DNA from: Diogma glabrata
Lineage: Eukaryota; Arthropoda; Insecta; Diptera; Cylindrotomidae
Direction: 5' to 3'
Assembly: GCA_963693315.1 (NCBI GenBank)
Contig: OY856186.1
Location: forward strand, 368,306,850 to 368,370,849
Length of the DNA stretch: 64,000 nucleotides
The translations under genes and the position numbers were made by a program. The first letter of the stretch is position 1, and every line of letters begins with the position of its first letter. Positions 10,910 through 22,559 of this stretch are shown piece after piece. Below the pieces are notes generated by a model. It did not search any database. It was given only the letters and a program-made list of their open reading frames with translations, and was not told the DNA's origin.

Positions 10910-12840
10910 CGTGAAACTTTCTTATATTATTCATTTACAAGGAAGTATTCCAACTTGAAAAAATTTTAATTATTTTAACAATAACTTTTCAATTTTCTCT
11001 GGTTTATTTTTTTATATTAATAAACAGTTTCTTCTCTTATGTTATTGTTGATCTCTTGATCAAAATATATATATTATTCTCCAAATGATCGTGATAGTAA
11101 TGACGATGATCATGATTTGATTTCCATTAAAAAAAAACATCGTGGCCAAATCGCGTTATTTTAAATAAATTTTTACTTTTATATAGTTGTAGAGCAAGGT
11201 GTGAATTTTTTTTGTATGTTTTGAATATATTTTAACATATACAAAAACAAAATTTTATTTTATTAATTTACAGTTAAACCTTAATAGTTATAGATGAATA
11301 GTTCCGTTCTAAATATTATCGTGGCTTATAAAATATATATCGATAGCTTGGAATCATGATTTATGTTCCCCGAAAATCTTGTTTAAAATAAATTAAATTT
11401 TTTTTCCGTTCCTCTAACTTAAAAATTCCTTTTTTATATATTTGCTAAATCATGCTTCGTGATCAACTTATTAATGCGACACTTGATCATCTTGATTAAT
11501 GAGTTTTTTGTTTTACATATTATCTCTAAAAAAAATTATTTAAAAATGAATAATTCTTATTAATAGTAATTTAATGTAAATCTTAGTTTTATAGTCATTG
11601 GTCACTGGTCTTCATGTGGTGTAATATTAATGTTCTTAAGATTACTTTGTTTTATTGTTTGTGTTGATAATGATAATACATCCCACTCACCAAAATCGAT
11701 CAACAAATTATTAAATTTTACATGGGTCTAGATGTTGATAAACAAAAATATATGTGTATCAAAACTTTTTTGTTAATTTCTTACTAACTTAATTTTAAAT
11801 TATAATTTGACATTTTTAAAAAAATTCGATATAACTTTGAAACAAAAATCTTGTTTTTGTAATTGGGGATTTTGAAGTTGACATTTCACGAATCAACAAT
11901 TTTAATTGAATTAAAGTGGATTCTACCAGCTCAGTTTGGTTGTTTATTACAAAAGTGTTTTTCCCTAAGGAAAGTAAATTAGTGGTCTTTCAGTTCAAAA
12001 TTACTTTTGTAATATTCTGAAAATAACCAAATTTTAATGTAAAAGTTAAAAGTTTTACATCTGTTTACAGTGTCTTTTTTTAAAATTGAAACTCTAATTA
12101 TTTGATAAAATTTCAAAAATCGATTTGTAACTATTTAAGGTATAGTATTTACTAGACTGGTCGTTCAAATTTAATTTTCTAAAATGGCCTCTAAAAAATT
12201 GTTTTTTGCCGAAAAAACACGAGGTATTTTTTTTGGTTAGTTTTTTTCAAAATATCATCAGAAATATAGATTTTAGGCAAAAAATGATTAGGATCTTTTT
12301 TGTAGAGATCTAAATTTCCTACAAAAATGTTTGTAGGATTTTTTCTTTAAATCTGCTTATTGCATGAGAAATTTTAAAAATCTACGATTGTATCAAAAAA
12401 TGAAGTTCAATGATTTTGCAGCACTCACGCGTTGTTTTTCTTTAAAAAAACACTAGTGTATATTTCAAAAGAAAGAAGTTTTTTAGGAGACCGTCTGATA
12501 ATTCAAAACTACATTCTAATTGAAAAAATAGTTTTCACGTTAAAATTTTCACGTTTGTTCGTTCCAAATTCAAATTTTACAATTTTGTATTCCGTCATTT
12601 CGATATCATTTTCCAAAAATTGATGAACGAGATGAAGTGTCATAATTTTTGGATAATCAAGTTGGATTGATAATAGCTGCCGTTTGCTTCCAAAGTTTTC
12701 GCAAAAATTTATTTAGATTTATCACCCCTCTTGGGAAGTAATTACTGAAAATATTTTTTACCTCAAAAAAGTAAATTATTTAAATTTTGATTCCGAGTTT
12801 CAAGTCAATACCCTCATGAGTCACTAGTCTGATTAGGTCA
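10910..12840. other. AT-rich intergenic sequence
   Basis: No gene, RNA or strong repeat seen. Open stretches here consist of A/T-rich low-complexity codons only. Confidence 0.45.
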
Positions 12841-12842
12841 TG

Positions 12843-13130
12843 ATACGGGGTTTGCGATCCCGAATTACCTGAGATAACCGGTTAATCCAGCCGGACGCGA
12901 ACTGTTGATCCAGCCGAAAGTGTGATCCAATCGGTTTTCTCGGGTACTATGGGGTAAAGCATTGATGTTAGCCACAGCTTTACATTGTGGTTGGACTCGT
13001 AGTGGTTGTAGTTGAAGAAATTCTGGCATATGTGAAACTTTAGTGCCACTATGTGGAATCATTATAAGAAGCATTTTCGGGAGAATACGTCACCCAGCCG
13101 TAAGGGGACATCAGCAGAATGCTTAAAAAG
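12843..13130 (-). other. GC-richer fragment of unknown origin
   Basis: This segment is clearly less AT-rich than its surroundings and keeps a 69-codon open stretch on the minus strand (12865-13074). No domain is recognised. It lies directly downstream, in minus-strand sense, of the LINE fragment at 13214-13546, so it may be transposon-derived, but I could not tie it to the LINE by motif. Confidence 0.3.
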
Positions 13131-13213
13131 TTCCCTACCGGATATAATTATATAATATGAGATCTAACATTTAGATCTAACATTTGGTTTCTTGGTTTCT
13201 TGAAGAACCGTGA

Positions 13214-13546
13214 CTAGAAAGTCGTTATTATATCGTCGATCTTATTTGTTAGACCGTTGCAATTTAGTTGCATAATTTTTACATAATTCGGGGTTTCCGG
13301 TAGCTTGTTCATTCGCATTGTATTTAGCTGCAAGCTCGGGTTGATATTTAAACAGGGTGGACAACATGGCGTTATTTGCTTCTTGATGCATTGCTTATAT
13401 GTAACAAGACCTGAGTTATTCTTGAGGTAGTACCATTTCTTACAGGTGTTACACTGGTAAGATGTTGTGTTTGCCCCTAATATGTTTTTATATATTGTAC
13501 AATGCCATATTTTAGTTGATCCTGAATTTCTTTTAATACCAGCCAT
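13214..13546 (-). pseudogene. LINE fragment: zinc-finger-like region and start of AP endonuclease
   Basis: The 110-residue open stretch starts with MAGIKRNSGS. It contains a Cys-rich module of PHD/zinc-ribbon type (YQCNTCKKWYY, then CIKKQITPCCPPC), as found ahead of the endonuclease in several insect LINEs. Near the C-terminus, VKIMQLNCNGLTNKIDDI matches the first beta-strand and N-x-N-G motif of LINE apurinic endonucleases. The frame then stops after IITTF, so the rest of the endonuclease and all reverse transcriptase are missing. Judged a truncated jockey/CR1-type relic; the exact clade is uncertain. Confidence 0.7.
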
Positions 13547-13559
13547 GACGAGGAGTGTT

Positions 13560-14555
13560 TGAAACAGTGACGGTAGTGACAGCTGCTTCTTTACAAAAAT
13601 AAATGGAGTTATATATTTGCTATGCTATGGTCGGAATCGGTTTCCGAGTGCTTCTGGGGCGTAGACCCAAAACATTTTTCGTAAATGTCCAATTTCCAAA
13701 GGTTTCAGCACTAATGTAAGTAGAACCACAATCACTAAACACCTTTATAACTCTGCCAGAAATAACGTGTTGGTTGTTAAACCAGTGTTCACTTCAATAT
13801 TTACTTCTCGAGTACTAGTGCAAACAAACAAGCAAATGTATGATATACAGGTTTCTGGCCTCTACCTCTTTTTGTGAAAACCTGAATTGTTCCAGTAAAA
13901 TTCTAAAATAATGTGCTGCAAACTCTGGCAAACTTCCTACGTCCTGAATGTAGGAACAATGAAAGGTTTGATGATGGAATAATGATGGGCTTAATAACGG
14001 CAATGTTCTCTTTTTTTTCATTTTGAACGTTTTGGCAACATAAATTGATTACTGATTTTAGCTCTGCAACTGTAAGTACTCCTTTACGCTTTATTTTTCT
14101 CTTATGTATGTTGTTTGCAAAACTCTGTGAAATCGCAGTTACTTCAGTTAAATGAGTGCGAACACATTGGAACATCTGACAACCGTTAAATATTATCGAT
14201 ATTATCGTTAAATATTATCGTTAAATATTATTATATTATTATTAATATTATTATTATTATCGTTAAATATTATCGATAGCTGTTTAAAGTAACTAAAGAG
14301 AGATTCAATTACACTAACTTGTAAATAGTTTAAAATAGCAAATATACAATATAAATTCAAATAAGAAATCAATAACAATTTAAAAACTATATGCACAATA
14401 AAATTCTAAGAGAATTTGCAATGTTTTAAAAGCCTGCTTTCCAATTGAATGCTAAATGGTTTCCGCAATGCTAAATCAATTTAGCACATTTTCGAGTCGA
14501 CTAAATCCGCCATTTAAATTCTAAATTTTTGTAGACTTATTTCAACTGAGTCGGC
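13560..14555 (-). other. Unassigned stretch between the LINE and Harbinger relics
   Basis: A 90-codon minus-strand open stretch (13903-14175) and an overlapping one (13815-14021) have mixed, not purely AT-driven, composition. No motif is recognised. They could be a downstream exon or second gene of the Harbinger element at 14556-14960. 14190-14280 is a short TTAAATATTATCG repeat tract. Confidence 0.25.
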
Positions 14556-14960
14556 TTATTTGAAATGACAGTTAAACGTTAACTTCAAATTATATTTTAC
14601 GAATAATTTAAACATAATTACGAATAATTTAAAAATAAATAATAATATTAACAATAATTCAAAATACATATACATTAAAAAAAACCTTAAATGATTTACC
14701 TTGCATCTATATAGAATAATCGAGTTTTTTAGTGATATAAGCGCTGTGATGTTCGACAGCACATTTTGTTTTATATGTGTACCATCAATTGCACCAGCAG
14801 CTTTCATAAATGTTGGTGAAGAAGCTCGTAAAGCAAATTTCCTACGAATGTCTCTTTGCTCTACTTGAGATGGTAAATGTATGATTGAGGGTAAAATTAT
14901 TTGAAAAATGTCCAAATATTAGCCGCATATTCGAAGCACTATAGTTTCAGGTATAACGTA
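14556..14960 (-). pseudogene. PIF/Harbinger transposase fragment (HARBI1-like)
   Basis: The N-terminal half of this open stretch reads QRDIRRKFALRASSP, then AAGAIDGTHIK. The A/S-x-D-G-T-H-I motif is the first catalytic Asp block of PIF/Harbinger DDE transposases. After LYRCK an AAG/GTAAAT sequence on the minus strand resembles a splice donor. The remaining codons to 14556 are AT-rich and look intronic. The rest of the DDE domain was not found, so this is a fragment or one exon of a decayed copy. Another Harbinger piece, covering the region before this motif, lies at 59463-59693. Confidence 0.72.
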
Positions 14961-16034
14961 GTAGATAAAACTACATGCTAGCCAAATCAAAAATAGTGCC
15001 AATTCGACATATGTATATATACTGTACATATTGTACATATAGTATATGTAAAATATATACTTTTATTAAAACTGTACTACGCATTTCCAAATACTTATAC
15101 AATTTTGCATCACTTCTCAAAAGCTTGATATTCAATTTCATTATTTTAGTTTTTATTGAAAAACCGTCAATAAAAATTATTTGTTTTTACGCCTGGTGTT
15201 CAAATTTATAATTATTTAGCAGAAATGAATTGGAACGATATCATGCTAAATTTTTCAATGTGCTCTTTCATATGAAATCCCGCTTGTTTGGATCAATAAA
15301 TCTCTTTTTCATCCTTCTACAATCTACAATATTGCTCCCTCAAAATAAAGAAATATAACTATCAGATAGTTCGCTATAGTTTTAGCTAAGACTTTATAAA
15401 ACTTCCTGTCTTCATGAATTTCTTCAAATTCTCCTAATTCAGCTCGAAATCCAAAGGAGGAAGGGCAAAGGCAACTTAAAATTAACAATAATTCAAAAAC
15501 TGTGCACTGCAAAATTTTAAAAGAATTTTTAAAAGAAATGTTTATTAAATTAAGTGCTCTTTCATTTTGGCACCCTTCCCCAATCTCACCCCCTGACTTT
15601 TTATTTCTCAATTTCATAGCTGCATATGTTTACTTTAAAATTTGTGAAAAACAAAAAAAAAAGCCTACTTTTTGAGATATGAGCTTTGAAGTAAACCAAG
15701 GTTTTACACGCCGCCTAGCGGAAAAGAGAAAAGTTATTAATTTTAAACTTACTTATTTCAATTATTCAATTATTTTCCTTTTTACTTGCAAAAATATACG
15801 TAAGTCGGATGAAATTTGTGGCACCTATTCACAAAACATTGCCACCATTACCAAAAACTACGTGAAAAAGCCTCAAAATTCAACCGCGCATAACTCCGAT
15901 TCAGAGTACACAAAAAATAAAAGCAGAAATCACTTTTTTCCTTTCGTCAATACCAACAAAATATCAAAATTTCAGATTTTTAAAAATAGTTGTTTTTTTT
16001 TCGATGTACGTTTTCAAAATAATAGCCCATTTGT
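14961..16034. other. Unassigned sequence before repeat copy C
   Basis: A minus-strand 97-codon stretch (15324-15617) and a plus-strand 158-codon stretch (15679-16155, running into copy C) show no domain. The plus-strand one overlaps repeat sequence and is probably not a gene. The repeat family may extend left of 16035, but copies A and B give no support for that. Confidence 0.3.
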
Positions 16035-17350
16035 TATTTTACTTCGGTCTGAAATTCAGACCATTCATGAGCTAAAGGTGAAATTCTTACCCCCACTTTT
16101 TTTGGCATTCCATAACGTTTTAGGACCTACTGATTCTAAAAAAGCAAAAAAATAATGTATGTCTGTCTGCCGGCCGGCCGTCCGTCCGGTCGGCCGTCAC
16201 AGTCGTCGAACGCTGAAGGGATTTGAAAAATTTTGAATTCTGAAATTAGGTACATTCAATGGTAAGAGCCCAAAGAACGATGTGTTCGATAACTGTACCG
16301 GAAGTGTGTCAAAAAAATCGTCAAGTGTGTCAAAACAAGGGAATATGCATATTTTTTGCTTAAAAAACATTCATTTTAAGTGATAATGAGTAGAAACAAA
16401 GAATCTGGAGATATCTGGATGGTCGGGATTGGTATGTGAGATCAAAAACTAAATTATTGCATTATAAGTTTGTCAAAAAAATGTTGTCAAATGTGTCAAA
16501 AGAAATATTTTTATTTACTTTTTTCCCAATTTTTTAGAAAAAAATAAGATTAATAATTTGTATGACATGAAATTTTATTATTATTATAGATAATTATGGC
16601 ATTATTATAAGTTTGTCAAAAAAATAATGTCAAGTGTGTCAAAAATGATTTCATTTATATTTAGCCAATTTTTTGAAGAAAAAAAGATGTAGCTGTTTTT
16701 ATGACGTAAATGTAATTGAAAATGAAATTGGACATGGAAATGTTTGAATTTGTTATAGTGTTTGAAATATTTTTGGAAATTTAAGAAAGTTTGTATTTTT
16801 GATTTTGTAATATTTTTTGCAATATTTTTAGAATTTTGGAAAAAGTTTGAATTTTTGAAATATCATTGGAATTTAGAAAAAGTTTAAATATTTGATTTTA
16901 TTCTAATTTTTGGATTTTTTTTGGAATTTTGAAAAATTTGAATTTTTGATTATCTTATAATTTTTGGAATATATTTAGAATTTTGAAAAAAGTTTGATTT
17001 TATTTTACAATATATTGGAATTTTGAAAGAAATATGAATTTGTGATTTTATAATATTTTCTCGAAACGCTAAATGGGGAGGTTTTGAGTAGTTTGCTGAG
17101 CGTATCACCTTTTCATTAAATTATGTTAATTTATGATCTGTTATAATTTTCCTGCAACGTATTGATGTTTCGTGTTAGTTTTGTAATAAATTTCTAAACA
17201 GAGATAAAAAAATACTTGTACTTTAACAAAGAGCTATGTTTGATATACATCGCTGTCCAAAACTAAAATCCATGTCCTCATAAAAGTTTTTTGCCGAAAA
17301 CTATATCCAAATCCTTAACGACCAAAGTCTCGATATTTCAGAGGTGTGAG
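16035..17350 (+). repeat. AT-rich dispersed repeat, copy C
   Basis: Same block order as copy A: TTACTTCGGTCTGAAA with a small hairpin GGTCTGAAATTCAGACC, TTTTAGGACCTACTGATTC, a CTGTCTGCCGGCCGGCCGTC tract, and AATCTGGAGATATCTGGATG (also near 4150). GTCAAGTGTGTCAAAA words and minisatellite units follow, then CAACGTATTGATGTTTCGTG and an end at CAGAGGTGTGA. It is shorter than copy A because it has fewer minisatellite units. It lies in non-gypsy sequence, so it helps define the family ends. Confidence 0.8.
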
Positions 17351-17362
17351 ATTTCAGCCCCT

Positions 17363-18779
17363 CCATTTTTTTTCAATTTTAATCAAATTAAAACACAATT
17401 TAACTCATAATTTTGATTTTGTTATAAGTGGCTAGCTAATTAGTTTACGAACACAACGAGCCAAAGTATGTAGAAATCGGACTTAGGAAAGCGATTTTAT
17501 CGATTTGTTTCTTCTTAAATATGCGAAAAATCACTTGTAGTTCATAACAATTTTTTTTCAAAGACAAAAGAATAATTTTTAGGATTTAATTATAATAATT
17601 TTTATTGTTCAAAAGCAACGTTTTCCAAAAAAAAATTGGATTGGAATGTCTCGTGGCTGGGACCTCAAGGTTTTGAACCATTTTTCGTTTTTCATCAAAC
17701 GAAATCTCTTGGTCGTAAAAGCCATGTCAACATTTTTTTCCTTTGTATGGTGAATATGATAACACATTTTCCTCAATATTTCTTCTGAAACGCTTTTGTC
17801 AATTGTTTTATGAAAAATGGCCGATTCGCTGAAATTCAGATCCTGTCTTTAGGCTACTGTTCCATATGTACATTTGAACCAAATTTTTACATACAATATG
17901 ATCAGAAAACGGCAAAGGTCTCGAACTTTATTTAAATCTATAACTGCAATATGATACTGATTGCGAAACATAAATAACTTCAGGACATAACTGGCTTTAT
18001 CATCCAACCGCCGTGGCTGGTCAGACCTGAGTGCTTGAATTTGTAAGTCTCTATGGTTTCACCAAGAAAAATCGAATTTTTCTAATGAAACTTTCAAAAC
18101 TTCTTTGTAGTAGCTGCGTGGCTGTGTTTTTTCAACTTTTCATGACAAAAAATAACTAGAGCTTTACAGGTGTGTTGTGGAATTTTCTTTCCCAGTTTTT
18201 GTCCGATGTTCCACTTGCGATCATTTTTGGATTATGGATTTTGCATTGGATTTTGAAAATTTGTCGAACAACAGCTCGAACATGCAGCTCGTAGTTTAAC
18301 CTCCAGTGTGTGATGTATGTGATGTATGTGGTTACGACAAGGGAACCGAATAAAGTTGTGGACAATCTTTTTTCCATAAGAACACACGCACATTTTCTAG
18401 TGTTTTTTTGATGTCGTGCTTTTTGATGAATAAAGCCTTGTTTCCATATATCCGTTTCTCTGATCCGGCACCAATCAAAATTCATTATTTTACACTGCGG
18501 AGTAGAATAATAAATTTTGATTGGTTTAATAAGTATGAAAGCGAAAAGATGGATTAATTCTAACAAAGGCTAAATGCAACATAAAAAACAATTTTTTCTG
18601 AATTGTCGAATATGTAAGAAGAAAAAAATCGATCAAAACGATCAAACGAAACAACTTTCCTTAGACCGATTTCTACATATTGTGGCTCGCTGGATTCGTA
18701 AATTAATTAGCTATTAAGAACAAAATCGAAATTACGAGATAAATTATGTTTAAGTTGATTAAAAATGCTGAAAAAATGC
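17363..18779. mobile_element. Element with about 175-bp terminal inverted repeats
   Basis: The left arm (about 17363-17535) and the reverse complement of the right arm (about 18605-18779) share ordered blocks: CATTTTTTTTCA, GATTTTGTT, GCTAATTA(G/A)TTTACGAA, CGAGCCA, ATGTAGAAATCGG, GATTTNTTTCTTCTTA. Identity is roughly 75-80% by eye. The interior is not recognised; a 136-codon minus-strand stretch (18156-18566) shows no known transposase motif. It starts a few bases after repeat copy C. Probably a non-autonomous DNA transposon; superfamily unknown. Confidence 0.65.
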
Positions 18780-19827
18780 TATTATTCTGCTAATTGTGTT
18801 ATCTTTTAGACCACGGCGAGACGGGTAATTATTTTTCGATTTCAATAAAACTGCATACACTTCATATTCGAGTCAAATGAAACATAATTAGCCGGTGCGA
18901 GGGAAGAAAATAACAACTTGATATGTTAGGTCATGTCTAATATATATTCTTCTTAATTCAATAAAATGACATGACACACAAGTATAACAAATAATTCAAT
19001 TCATTAATTTCCCTACTAATAAATAATGATATATTAGTCTATATTAAGCTATAATTTAAAGAATATAATTAATTTTCTGAAACTTATTCATCATAATTTC
19101 ATTAATTAAGTTACCATGATTTTATATTTTTCTTAATATATAAATATTTTTTTTAACTTAATTAATCTGTCAACGCGATGGTTATTTTTTTTTTTTAACT
19201 TTTTCTTTCTTTCTATTATTTTTTCTTGTCTTAAAAGACAATTTTTTAAATCTATCATAATTTTCTCTTCTTGTCTAAAAACACAATTAATATAAGAAAA
19301 TGAAAGAAAATTGTTTTATGTATGTGAAAATGAAATGTACGTTGAGTTGAAAATAGTTTTTTTGTTATAAAAATATATATGAAATTTATATCACATTTCA
19401 TATGCACCATTTCGAAATGTATAAAATCAAACATCAGCAACTTTTAATAAGTTTTTTTTATTTTTCATTATATCGATTTGCGAAATCATCCAGCATATCA
19501 AAATATTTGTCTTTAATGATATATTCACAATTTCTGCGTCACTGTGGCGTCAATATTTTGTAGTTTTTTTATACAATTTTTTGTTTCTAATTTAAGTCTA
19601 ATTGGATTTTTAATTGCTACTTGTTTTGTTGACTTTTATTTATAAAATTCAATGAAAATAACTCAAAGTTGTATTACCAATCCTATTATTAGTAGTATTG
19701 CACTTTTCAATTTGTCTTAAATAAAAGATGAAATGCGGTTCGAATTAGTGCTTGTTAATATATTCAGTTTTTTTTATTGTTCATATACACTCCATACACA
19801 TTTTCCACACTATCATCAATGAGTCTA

Positions 19828-19973
19828 TTTTTAGATCAAAAGCTCATTCTAACATTTCTTTAAAGTGGTAAAAACCTTCCAGTACATAGATGACGTCTTG
19901 TTTTTAGATCAAAAGCTCATTCTAACATTTCTTTAAAGTGGTAAAAACCTTCCAGTACATAGATGACGTCTTG
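19828..19973. repeat. Perfect 73-bp tandem duplication
   Basis: 19828-19900 and 19901-19973 are identical base for base, each starting TTTTTAGATCAAAAGCTC and ending GATGACGTCTTG. Zero divergence in a region where other repeats are 15-25% diverged implies a recent duplication or an assembly artefact. Confidence 0.95.
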
Positions 19974-20055
19974 TTGCCAACCTGTTTAAAACTCGAGACT
20001 TCTGGTTTGAAAATTAATTAGCAAACATTTAACAATATCTCATGTATTTGTCATA

Positions 20056-20128
20056 AACTTTTGTCGCCTCATTGATAAATATGTACATACATTGAGCATA
20101 CAAAATAGTTTTAAAGGCGACAAAAGTT
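20056..20128. repeat. 14-bp inverted repeat, 45-nt loop
   Basis: AACTTTTGTCGCCT at 20056-20069 pairs perfectly with AGGCGACAAAAGTT at 20115-20128. Confidence 0.75.
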
Positions 20129-21714
20129 ATTCAAGTTTATCTTCGAATCCGTAAGTTATTTAAAACCATTTTTATTCAATTTTCCTAATTTTTTTTATAT
20201 TCACTCTTAATTGCACAACAGTAATTTTATTTTGCTTTGACACTTTTATTGATTCTACCTAAATATTGTTAATTTAACCCACATTCATAATTACAAATTG
20301 TCTTCTTTAACGCAGTTCCGGACAATTTATTATTCTTTAAAGAATTTTAAATCAATAAAAAATTAATCATCAATTTTCCAAAATGGATTGTACATTTTTT
20401 ATTATCTATTTGAAAATTAGAAAAAATTTCCTCTTATAATTTTTTTTTTGTTTGTTTTGTTCTTATTAAAAACAATCAATGGCGCCATCAATCGCGTCAT
20501 GTTCTCATTTTTTTATAAAACAATATGATTTTTGTTTCTGAATTTCAATTTTTTTAATAAATAATTATTTTCTTTGAATTATATATAAAAAAAAAATTAA
20601 TAATAAAAATAATAATTTTTAAAATAAATAAACTACCATTAAACGCATTTGCCGGCATAACTGACTTTGAATTGTGTCAACAAAAATCATGTTGATATAG
20701 TTATAGATAACTAATAGATGAAAAAGTGATTTGTGATTACGAAATAGATTATTTTATTCGCCTACATATTAAAGTGGTACTTTATTTCTGTGATTTGCGG
20801 CCGTAAAGTGTCACTTTTTAACCATGTATTTTGTTGTCATAGTTACGTCCATAAAAATCAAAAACATTTGTATTTGTTTAAATTTTATAAAAATAGAAAT
20901 TTTTATCAAAGCAGCCTTTAAATTCAAAATCTCACAATCCAATTAAAATTATTGTTATTATTTTGTTGTCATAGTTATACAAACATTTTGAAAACAATAA
21001 CAAATATTTTGTCAAAGGTTACTTGTTCAACATATTTTCATTTAAAACTTTATACAAAATTATAACTTGATTTAGAATAAAAAATTGTTTCTTAAATATT
21101 TTGCTAGCGGCGAACAAAAAATAGTATATTACGCACGGACGTAAGCTATTTTGGACATAATGTGGGTGCAAACTCGACATACGTTCAAAATCTTTAGCTT
21201 TACGTCCTATTATCATAATGTACTATTCTACAACGAGAGCAGAAGGATACTAATATCTCACGAGTGTTAAAACGTTAATTCTAATTGCATTTAATCTTCC
21301 AAAAACATTTTTCTGTGTTACAGTTTACTGTTTAATTGTTTATGAAGCTTTGGTACATGGTGCGTTATGGTGCATTCTGGGATTAGTTTTTTGTGGTTTT
21401 TTAATTTTTGTTTTTATTTTATTTTTGCCCTTGATCTATTTCTTTTGTTTTTAATAATATTTGTTGTGTTGTGTTGTGAATAACAATATTTGTCACAAAA
21501 ACACATCAAAAGTTTTTAAGACCAAGATACTACAACAATATAGGTGTGACATGGGTGTAACAACATGCGTTCTTCAGTCCCTGATATTGGTATATGATCT
21601 AACGAGAGATATCACACACCAATGGCGATAGTAATGAGATGTCACTACCCAAGGTGATATTTTTGGGGTGCTGGCAGATGAAAGCTATTGAAACAATTCT
21701 TTTGAGGGTAGTAG

Positions 21715-22095
21715 CCTGTAATGAAGCGCTGATTCATTGGCGAGCCAATGAAACGGTATAGCAGGCCGCGTACCAAGCGAGGTTTCTATAGCCTTTTCGA
21801 CTAGCTTCAGTCACGTGGATTGAGTGGGAATACCTGCTACTTCAGCACAAATAATCAGAGATGTACGCGAAAGACATGATTTAAACGGAAATGAGAGAAA
21901 ACAAGTGAAAAAATGAGACTCCGGCGGTCACCTAGGCGAAAGAACCGTGATCAACCCGTCCAACCCCACATGTACTCACATACTCTCACGCTCTCACACC
22001 TCATACACTCTCGCACCCTCACTCACATGCGCACTATCACCCATATCTACTTCCATGCCCACATTCATATACACTGGAAACCACCCAAGATCCAA
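21715..22095 (+). repeat. Dispersed repeat R1, plus-strand copy
   Basis: Blocks in order: GTAATGAAGCGCT, ATAGCAGGCCGCGTACCAAG, AGCTTCAGTCACGTG, GGAATACCTGCTACTTCAGC, ACTCCGGCGGTCACC (primer-site-like block, diverged), AAGAACCGTGATCAACCC, TCCAACCCCACATG, then a CA/CT-rich tail. The same order is seen at 37920-38285. The open frame at 21913-22098 only reads the tail and is not a gene. Confidence 0.75.
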
Positions 22096-22287
22096 TAAAA
22101 ATAATCTACGTTTTAGTTTTTAATAATCTATATGATGCATTATAATTACTATCGAAACAAAATAAAGGTATAATAGTCTAGTTCACTGAATCAGTTTAAT
22201 CGAATAAGATTTATGATTCTCTTTTGATTTAATTAGTATATCATTAATTACAACACATACAATTTCAATACCTGTAAATTATTTACT

Positions 22288-22557
22288 TCATAAACTCAGC
22301 AATGATGTAGCTGAATTGAAAGTTAGTATAAAATTATCGGTAAAAGCTGGAGCTAATGAGTCGTTATAAGAAAACAATCCTAAAAATTGCATTGCTTTCA
22401 TATGAGAATTATTGTCGGATGACTCTCTTAAATGATTTAAATTATTTGTATTAATGCAACCACCACTACAGCTACTATGGCTACCATTAATTGCTATAGT
22501 ATTAATAGCTGTTGTAGAAGATAGTGAAGGTTTAGTCTTAGTTAAATTGATTTCATG
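22288..22557 (-). CDS. Possible 3' coding exon, Ser/Asn-rich, product unknown
   Basis: On the minus strand about 89 codons are open from a stop near 22558-22560 down to a TGA at 22288-22290. The sequence is Ser/Thr/Asn-rich and not simply AT-driven (TKTKPSLSSTTAINTIAING, SHSSCSGGCINTNNLNHLRE, then AMQFLGLFSYNDSLAPAF and a C-terminus ending TSLLSL). No ATG begins it, so it would need an upstream exon; an AG at the ACTAAG/ACT context near 22528 is a conceivable splice acceptor. I recognise no domain. It reads more like the low-complexity tail of a host regulatory protein than a transposon protein, but a chance open stretch cannot be excluded. Confidence 0.35.
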   Translation of the reverse strand, partial: HEINLTKTKPSLSSTTAINTIAINGSHSSCSGGCINTNNLNHLRESSDNNSHMKAMQFLGLFSYNDSLAPAFTDNFILTFNSATSLLSL

Positions 22558-22559
22558 TT

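Larger units (their letters stand above)
18780..21714. other. AT-rich intergenic sequence containing two small structured repeats
   Basis: No gene recognised. Contains the 73-bp tandem duplication (19828-19973) and a hairpin (20056-20128), listed separately. Confidence 0.45.

Noticed and set aside
15679..16155. Plus-strand 158-codon open stretch as a host gene
   Set aside because: Its second half is repeat copy C and its first half shows no domain or coding character.
18156..18566. 136-codon minus-strand open stretch as a transposase inside the 17.4-18.8 kb element
   Set aside because: No DDE, zinc-finger or other transposase motif could be recognised; left uncalled.
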